DNA from: Tritrichomonas musculus
Lineage: Eukaryota > Parabasalia > Tritrichomonadida > Tritrichomonadidae
Reading direction: 5' to 3'
DNA length: 64,000 nucleotides
Assembly (NCBI GenBank): GCA_039105265.1
Contig: JAPFFF010000030.1
Location: 1,674,001-1,738,000 of the forward strand
Made by a program: the position numbers and the translations under genes. The notes under the pieces were generated by a model, which saw only the letters and a program-made list of their open reading frames with translations, did not search any database and was not told the DNA's origin. This document shows, one piece after another, positions 58,094 through 64,000 of the stretch (positions are counted from its first letter, which is position 1; every line of letters begins with the position of its first letter).

Positions 58094-58777
58094 TTAATCT
58101 TCAAGTTCAGATCCTTCAACTTTTGCCTTACTGCTAGAAGAACAAATATAAACGAATGAAGCAATCATTACTGCAGCTTCAACAATCAAGATAACAATTG
58201 AAACAACCTGTAAATTTGAATAACTCTTTTTAACTTTATCTTTTACTATTGGTTCACAAGAATCTTTACCAAACGTTGCTTCAGCTTTATCTCCATCTCC
58301 TATGAGATCGCCAATGAGGTCAGCTGCATCACTTGCAGCACAAGCTTCCTGGTCAAAAACTAGTTTATTGTATCCACAGCATTTGTTTTCTTTTTCAAAT
58401 TTATGTCTTGCTTCTGTATGAAAAGCATCACCGTACCAATTCTTTTCAGCTTTTTCGAGGGTTTTCTTCTTCAATGAAAATGAAAGCGCGAGGCATACAA
58501 TTTCAACAATGATGCAGACAATAAGGATGAAAATGTATAAGCAATATATGCAACGACAGCAGCAACTTATTGTAAGACCAAAAATTGCAGAAATAATTGC
58601 CATAACCATTACAACAATAAGAAAGACAAATGCTGGGGAATCATTGTCTAATACTTTCCATGGACTGTCAACATATTGTTTGAAAACAACGGCACATCCA
58701 ACAATTGAAGCTACAAGAAGACAGCCACATAAAATTCCTACAACTATTTTTGGTATGCTATCTTTGCCACACCCCAT
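58094..58777 (-). CDS. Tetraspanin
   Basis: 227 residues with four membrane helices: about 11-32 (IVVGILCGCLLVASIVGCAV), 48-70 (AFVFLIVVMVMAIISAIFGL), 78-100 (CLYIFILIVCIIVEIVCLAL) and 190-213 (VVSIVILIVEAAVMIASFVY). The large loop (about 103-188) carries the family hallmark CCG (NKCCGYNKL) and two further cysteines (EACAAS, DSCEPI) for two disulphides. The first helix ends are cysteine-rich, as palmitoylated tetraspanins are. T. vaginalis tetraspanins sit at the cell surface and on exosomes and respond to host contact; the same role is plausible here. Intact, with an initiator 22 bases upstream and a stop overlapping TAAA. Confidence 0.92.
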   Translation of the reverse strand: MGCGKDSIPKIVVGILCGCLLVASIVGCAVVFKQYVDSPWKVLDNDSPAFVFLIVVMVMAIISAIFGLTISCCCRCIYCLYIFILIVCIIVEIVCLALSFSLKKKTLEKAEKNWYGDAFHTEARHKFEKENKCCGYNKLVFDQEACAASDAADLIGDLIGDGDKAEATFGKDSCEPIVKDKVKKSYSNLQVVSIVILIVEAAVMIASFVYICSSSSKAKVEGSELED

Positions 58778-58793
58778 TTATTATCTAATATTG

Positions 58794-58801
58794 TTAAATG
58801 A
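58794..58801 (-). promoter_or_regulatory. Initiator (TCATTTAA) of the tetraspanin gene
   Basis: +1 at 58799 on the minus strand gives a 22-base leader to the ATG at 58777. Confidence 0.6.
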
Positions 58802-59192
58802 ATTTTAAAAAATTACCGAATTAAAAACGTATCAAATAAACTTTTTTTCTGACCATTAACAATATTTCAATAAAAATTTGAGAGTTTAAAACAAAATTGA
58901 ATATTTCGATCATTTTTAAATTTGCTTTCAAAAAAATCAGTTTTTTTATATTTGCCTAAATTGAAAAGTTCAATATATATTGAACTCGAAGAATTTATAT
59001 TTGCCTAAATTGAAATGATTAAATGCGAGGTTATTCATATAAAAATAGTTTTAATGTTTACAAAATTATTATTTTTTTTTTGATTGTTGACTAAAAGTAA
59101 GTTAATTTTTTGCCTATCTCGAACTTTTTTGATAAAAAAAAATGGGATTTTAACGAAAAATGAGATATTTTATGCAAAAAAATTATTTTATT

Positions 59193-59230
<38 letters not shown>

Positions 59231-60147
59231 GTGGTAAATAAATTTATGAGGGGAATCGTATTTTTCTACACAACTTTTTGAAAACTTTTTAACTTATAAT
59301 TGAGATACCAAAAATACAATCTACAATTATGATAATGTTATATCAACTATATTCTGCAATTTATGCTTATAAATATTTATATCGTATAGAAAGGCAGAAA
59401 TTATTCATCTATTTCTAATTATCATTAATGAAAATCAGAAATTATTGATTTAATCTATTTATTTATCTTTAAACAAATATTATTACATATAAAATAAGAT
59501 CTTATATAATAAATTCATGAAAATAAAAAAGAATTTTATTTTTGAATTGAATTGAATGAATATCAGAAAAAGTTTACTTACTTTGTTCGAAATGTGATAT
59601 TTTAAATATAGAAAGTATGAGACTTTTGGGATTCATTGAACACTTTTTCACTCTTTGATATGGACTGCTTCATGAAATACAATCAATTCAAATTTCATTT
59701 CACTGAAAGCAAATATCGGCCCGAAAAGGTGTCGTAAATTTTGATGAAAGCAATTTAACCCCATCAATCATTAAATAATGCGTATGTACTCCATATATTT
59801 GACTTTTAATATGTATTTCACTTTTTATTATTTTTTGAAAAAAATGAACTGAACTTTGCAATCATTTTTTTATCTCAAAAAGTCTTTTTTGTCTTTTTTC
59901 AATGCATTTTTATCGTCGTATGATGAATTTCATGACTCAAAAACATGAAAATAATGATCAGCTTTTTTTATAGTATATACATTATCAAAATCAAGTGATT
60001 TAATTGTATTCAATTTTTTTGACTAGCTCTGTTCAATCAAAACATTCAAAAAGTTTGTTTTAAAAACCTAAAAAAAAGTCTAAAAAAGCATAAAAAAACA
60101 AAATAAAAAATAAAAAAGTTTATTAGTAAAGTTAATTAAAAATCAAT
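58802..60147. other. Intergenic region with a long A tract, no gene seen
   Basis: 1.3 kb of AT-rich DNA. A run of almost 30 A lies near 59197-59225. AATTGAAAAGTTCAATATAT and a nearby inverted counterpart (58965-59010) form small palindromes. No protein-like frame. Confidence 0.5.
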
Positions 60148-62229
60148 TCAATACTTTGGAAGTTTCTTTTTGTGTTCGTTGACTGAGTTACGGACTTCGT
60201 GAACTTCCGAATCTGAAAGATCAACAACTTTGTAGTCGTTCTTATCGAGTTCATTCAAAATAGATTCAAAGCTCGGACGTTTCTTGGGATCAAAGTTCCA
60301 GCACGCGTCGATGATTCTGCGCGAGACGTCGGTGAAGCTGCTTGGAATTCGGGCCTTCTTCCCGTTCCCGATGTCGATGATGCTGATTCGCGGCATTTCG
60401 CCGCCGCTCACAATGAAGAAAAGCAGAACGCCGAACGAGTAAACGTCAACTTTCTCGTCGTATTTTTCTTCCCTCAAAAGTTCTGGCGCCATGAACTTTT
60501 GTGTCCCGCCGACTGATGTCGTGCTTTGATCGTCCGTCGACTGAAGAGTCGCAATTCCGAAGTCGCTCACGCGGATCCCGCCGTCGCTTCCGATCAGGAT
60601 GTTCGATGGCTTCAGGTCGCGGTGGATCAGGCCACGCTTGTGGACGTAGCGCATCGCTTCCGCAATCTCGTACGCCATAAACGCAATCGAAGCTTCCTCC
60701 TGCTTCCCGCTCCTCAGAAGAGAAGCAAGGTCGCAAGCGCAAAGCTCGAGAAGGATCGACGGCGGGTGCTCCGCGTCGCTCAGGCACATCCCAAACGCGC
60801 GGACGATGTTCGGGTGCTCGAGCATGCTCAGCTTCTCGTACTCGCCGATGAATCGACGCTGCTGCGAAACACTCGCGTCTCTCACATTCATCTCCTTCAG
60901 CGCGTACTTCACCTCCTTCACAACTTCTGACACTTTTCCCATCCCTCCAAATCCAAGTTCGCGTGTCACTTTTAGACTCTCAATCGTACTCCTGTCAAGA
61001 ATGGAAAAACCGTTTTTGTTACTCGAACTGCTGCCCGACTGCTGACGACGAAGCCTCGCATTCTCTTCTTCAAGAGCTGCAATTTTTTCTTTCAGTCTTA
61101 AAATTTCATCGTTTGTCGCATCTGTCACTTTTTCTTTGATTCGTCTGTTTGGCGTGTTTGCTGGCGGTTCTGTTCCAACAAAAACAAATGAAATACGATT
61201 TCCTGCAATGCAGAATGAAGCACCGCCTCTGATCGTTGTCTCAGCTGGTGTGCAAATACTGGAACCTGGTTCAGTGGTGAGGAGCTGGCCACAATCGTTA
61301 CCTCCACACGCGAGGACCTTCCCTTCTGATGTCATGAAAAGTGAATGAAAACAGCCAGCTGAGGCTGAAATGATTTTGTGTTTCAGTCCTGAAATTTCTG
61401 TGAATTCGCTGTCTGATGATCGTCCTCCCAGTCCCAGACGGCCACGCCAATCTAATCCGCGGACAAAGACTCGCCCATCTTTACAAACTGCCAGACAGTG
61501 ATCATATGTGCCTGACACTTCGATGATTTCTTTTCCTTCAAGTTCTTTCACTATTCCAAATGTCAATTTCCCACCTGCCTCACTATCACATGGAACATTT
61601 GCACAGAAGACTCGACCACTCGAGCCAGATGCAATGACGAATGACCTGCAGCAGGCGATGCTGACTGGCTTCTCACTCTGTGGAAGGACTGACTTTTCAA
61701 TATTCTCTCTTCCTGCCTCCATGTCTCCTGTTGTTATATAAAATATTGATCCTTCTGTGTCGACTGCTGCTGCTGTGAAATAACCACCAAAAAGATGAAT
61801 AGGATTGTGACCATTTATGTTCACAAAAACTGGAGTGCCGCTTTCGTGATCTGAATGAACATATGCAAGCTGGTTGTTCTTTGAACTGGAACTAGAAAAA
61901 AGGTACAGAGTGTAATAATAGCCACAAACAGCTGAAATAAGTTGGCAAGGACGACCTTCCTTGTCTTTCAGTTCAAGTCGTTGGGATTCTTTGATAACTT
62001 CTTTCTTATGTGTTCCAAGGATTTGTCCATCTCCATTGTCACCAACTGCATAGCCTTGTCCTTCGTTAGTGATCCATATCGTGTGATTAGAACATGCTGA
62101 AAAGGACAAAAGAGAAGAAATGTTGAGATGGGAGTCGCATGGAGGGCAGATGATTGGAGTTCGGCCTGAAGTTTTTTTGTTTGATTTTTCGGCAAGATTG
62201 GAATTTTTATTATTTCCACAAACCTTCAT
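60148..62229 (-). CDS. RCC1-repeat protein fused to a C-terminal protein kinase
   Basis: 693 residues. RCC1-like propeller repeats fill about 20-350 (HTIWITNEGQGYAVGDNGDG, HCLAVCKDGRVFVRGLDWRG, HSLFMTSEGKVLACGGNDCG). A short coiled coil follows (about 370-395, EILRLKEKIAALEEENARLR). The kinase runs from about 410 to 665: GFGGMGKVSEVV, YALKEMN (catalytic lysine), HRDLKPSNIL, DFGIATL, MAPELL and RPSFESILNEL, all residues for catalysis present. NEK8/NEK9 combine the same parts in the opposite order (kinase first), so this is either a swapped relative or an independent fusion. The kinase half of the gene is strikingly GC-rich for this window. Cytosolic. Intact. Confidence 0.92.
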   Translation of the reverse strand: MKVCGNNKNSNLAEKSNKKTSGRTPIICPPCDSHLNISSLLSFSACSNHTIWITNEGQGYAVGDNGDGQILGTHKKEVIKESQRLELKDKEGRPCQLISAVCGYYYTLYLFSSSSSKNNQLAYVHSDHESGTPVFVNINGHNPIHLFGGYFTAAAVDTEGSIFYITTGDMEAGRENIEKSVLPQSEKPVSIACCRSFVIASGSSGRVFCANVPCDSEAGGKLTFGIVKELEGKEIIEVSGTYDHCLAVCKDGRVFVRGLDWRGRLGLGGRSSDSEFTEISGLKHKIISASAGCFHSLFMTSEGKVLACGGNDCGQLLTTEPGSSICTPAETTIRGGASFCIAGNRISFVFVGTEPPANTPNRRIKEKVTDATNDEILRLKEKIAALEEENARLRRQQSGSSSSNKNGFSILDRSTIESLKVTRELGFGGMGKVSEVVKEVKYALKEMNVRDASVSQQRRFIGEYEKLSMLEHPNIVRAFGMCLSDAEHPPSILLELCACDLASLLRSGKQEEASIAFMAYEIAEAMRYVHKRGLIHRDLKPSNILIGSDGGIRVSDFGIATLQSTDDQSTTSVGGTQKFMAPELLREEKYDEKVDVYSFGVLLFFIVSGGEMPRISIIDIGNGKKARIPSSFTDVSRRIIDACWNFDPKKRPSFESILNELDKNDYKVVDLSDSEVHEVRNSVNEHKKKLPKY

Positions 62230-63268
62230 TCAAATATATTTTATGTTTACAAAATTGAGAGAAATCAGTTTATCTTTTTTTATTTCAAAAAGTTTAAAAA
62301 TTTTATGAAAATTTAGTGGTTCCATTTATTCTGTCTATTTGCATAATATTATGATTTTTATAAATAAGTTTATTTATAATTCCTCCCACCATTGAATTTC
62401 ATTCAAATATTCAAACTTTTTAAAAGTAGACGATTATTATTTTTTTCTTGAATTTTTAAATTGATGAAAAATTGAATTGATTTTATAATATTCATATTTT
62501 TATTTTATATTGAAGAATTCTATGCAAACAACTTTGGAATTGCTTTTAAATTATGTAAAATATATTCAAACAATCAATTAGACATGTTTTAAACTTTTTA
62601 TATTTCTTCACAATACAAATCCAAAATTTTACAAATCAAAAACACCATTGCAAAGCCCAATCATTACTCAAAAATCAATAAATATAAATTAATTATGAGA
62701 ATTCTTTAAAACATTTGATGATTTAGGTATCAAAAAAAAAAAAAAAAAGTAAAAAAAACATACAATCTCTCTCTTTATATGATTCCTTCATCAGTGAAGA
62801 TGCTTCAAATATTCGACAAAGATATGAAGACATTCTTGATATCATGAAAAATCAAGATAACACTCACATAGGAAATATCAAAGACAAATCGATACTGCCA
62901 CATTTTCATGGAGTTCAAAAGAAATCAGCATTTATTCTTGTAATGAAATAAGAAATTGATGAAGCACAAGTAGAACTTCAAGAAGAAAACGAAATAACAT
63001 GATTGAAAAAGAGAAAGAGGAAAAACCCATCAAATAAATCACTGTAAGAAAGAACATTTTCAAAACAAAAACAAATATTTCTGCATGGACAAATCTTAAC
63101 TTATCTGATTTTCTTCAAAAGTTAAAATAAATTTTGATTTTTATATATCTTTATGGAAAAAAAAAAAATGTGTTATAAATTTTTTTTTCATCATTGAATA
63201 CCAAACTTTTTCTCTCTAACTTTTTTTTTATAAAAAAGGTTTAATGTTATATTAAAAAAAAATAAATA
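62230..63268. other. Intergenic region with a possible gene remnant
   Basis: Mostly AT-rich noncoding DNA. Between about 62785 and 63020 the plus strand reads SVKMLQIF or, in another frame, EDASNIRQRYEDILDIMKNQ, HFHGVQKKSAFILVMK, stop, EIDEAQVELQEENE. This protein-like composition ends in stops and cannot be assigned to a family. I treat it as a possible decayed gene. Confidence 0.35.
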
Positions 63269-64000
63269 TCAATAAATTGAACATCTATTATTGTTAATTT
63301 GTTCATAATATTTGATTGCTTCAGGATTTCCTTTTTCTGCAGCCGTTTTTAAATATTGAAGAGCTTTATCTTTGTCAACTGGAATTCCATCGCCTTTATA
63401 TAACATACAACCATATTTGTACATCGCAACTGAATCTTCTTTGTCTGCTGCCATTTGCAGAAATTGAGCAGCTTTTACTTTGTCAGTTTCAATACCATCA
63501 CCATTATATAACATATCAGCATAACGAATCATTGATTTAATGTCTCCTTCATCTGCTGCTCTTTTATAATATTGAGCAGCTTCTTCTTTGTTAGCAAGTA
63601 TTCCATCACCTTTATAACGAAGACTAGCATAGCATGTCATCCCATTTATGTGTCCTTTATCTGCGGATTTCTTGAAATATTGAGCAGCTTTTACTTTGTC
63701 AGTTTCAATACCATCACCATTATATAACATATCAGCATAAGAGAACATTGAATTAATGTTTCCTTCATCGGCTGCTCTTTTATAATATTGAGCAGCTTCT
63801 TCTTTGTCAACAAGTACACCATCACCTTTACGTAGCCTATTAGCATAAGCTTCCATAGCAGCGGTATTACCTTTATCTGCGGCTCTTTTATAATATTGAG
63901 CAGCTTCTTCCTTGTCAATTGGTATTCCATCACCTCCATATAACATATTAGCATAAGAGAACATTGAATTAATGTTTCCTTCATCTGCTGCTCTTTTATA
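63269..64000 (-). CDS. Sel1-repeat protein, 3' end only (continues beyond the window)
   Basis: The frame is open to the right edge of the window, so the N-terminus is missing. About 244 residues are seen: six to seven Sel1-like repeats of 36 residues (KEEAAQYYKRAADKGNTAAM, ADMLYNGDGIETDKVKAAQY, YGCMLYKGDGIPVDKDKALQ), then a short C-terminus (INNNRCSIY). The repeats are near-copies in DNA, two types alternating, so the array grew recently by tandem duplication. Sel1 repeats are TPR-like scaffolds; in this genome they usually end kinase proteins, so a kinase domain may lie upstream outside the window. Confidence 0.85.
   Translation of the reverse strand, partial: YKRAADEGNINSMFSYANMLYGGDGIPIDKEEAAQYYKRAADKGNTAAMEAYANRLRKGDGVLVDKEEAAQYYKRAADEGNINSMFSYADMLYNGDGIETDKVKAAQYFKKSADKGHINGMTCYASLRYKGDGILANKEEAAQYYKRAADEGDIKSMIRYADMLYNGDGIETDKVKAAQFLQMAADKEDSVAMYKYGCMLYKGDGIPVDKDKALQYLKTAAEKGNPEAIKYYEQINNNRCSIY

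Noticed and set aside
59197-59225. Long A tract as the tail of a retroposed gene
   Set aside because: No gene-like sequence precedes it on either strand and no flanking duplication was seen.
60446-60930. Long frames opposite and beside the RCC1-kinase
   Set aside because: They follow from high GC in the kinase part, which removes stop codons; the translations are arginine- and alanine-rich without family features.
63269-64000. CRISPR-like array
   Set aside because: The periodic repeats are in-frame Sel1 coding units about 108 bases long, not short repeats with unique spacers.

Overview
The window looks like nuclear DNA of a trichomonad (parabasalid) protist, most likely Tritrichomonas or a close relative. 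It is very AT-rich, and every large gene reads as one intronless frame in the standard code. Many start codons lie 6-25 bases downstream of a TCA(+1)YW initiator (for example TCATTTTT), the core promoter known from Trichomonas vaginalis. Many stop codons overlap TAAA, matching the polyadenylation signal reported there. The family content also fits: BTB/discoidin proteins, DUF3447-type ankyrin proteins, kinases fused to Sel1 or discoidin domains, a secreted saposin, a tetraspanin and giant type I surface proteins. The species call is an inference from gene style.

Layout. 1-9200 is an accessory, decayed stretch: a BTBD9-like BTB/discoidin gene, tRNA-Pro, a broken kinase cluster with an unnamed N-terminal module, two copies of a tRNA-Ile plus Sel1-tail segment, tRNA-Arg, a minimal HECT ligase and a kinase pseudogene. 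9432-12580 is a young-looking non-autonomous DNA transposon with 1108-bp inverted arms and an 8-bp target duplication. 12700-25500 holds an ankyrin gene, a GH2 glycosidase pseudogene beside a third tRNA-Ile, a tandem duplication of a BTB/double-discoidin gene with ankyrin remnants, a kinase-Sel1 gene and a small saposin. 26100-43800 holds two type I membrane proteins (553 and 1889 aa), a CHD1-type remodeller with C-terminal FYRN/FYRC domains, a nested pair of inverted-repeat elements and an HXXXDG acyltransferase. 43900-64000 holds a kinase-Sel1 pseudogene hit by a miniature transposon, topoisomerase III, a coiled-coil protein, a second tRNA-Arg, a kinase-discoidin fusion, an amylosucrase-like pseudogene, a ZNF598/Hel2-type ligase, another miniature transposon, a tetraspanin, an RCC1-kinase fusion and the end of a Sel1 protein.

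Conserved housekeeping genes (TOP3, CHD1-type, ZNF598-type, HECT) sit among lineage-expanded signalling and surface families. The same extracellular-style discoidin cassette appears on BTB proteins and on a kinase. Two carbohydrate-enzyme pseudogenes (GH2 and GH13 amylosucrase-like) look like decaying, probably bacterial-derived genes. At least five inverted-repeat elements, none with a recognisable intact transposase, shape the intergenic space. No retroelement, Polinton or CRISPR array was seen.
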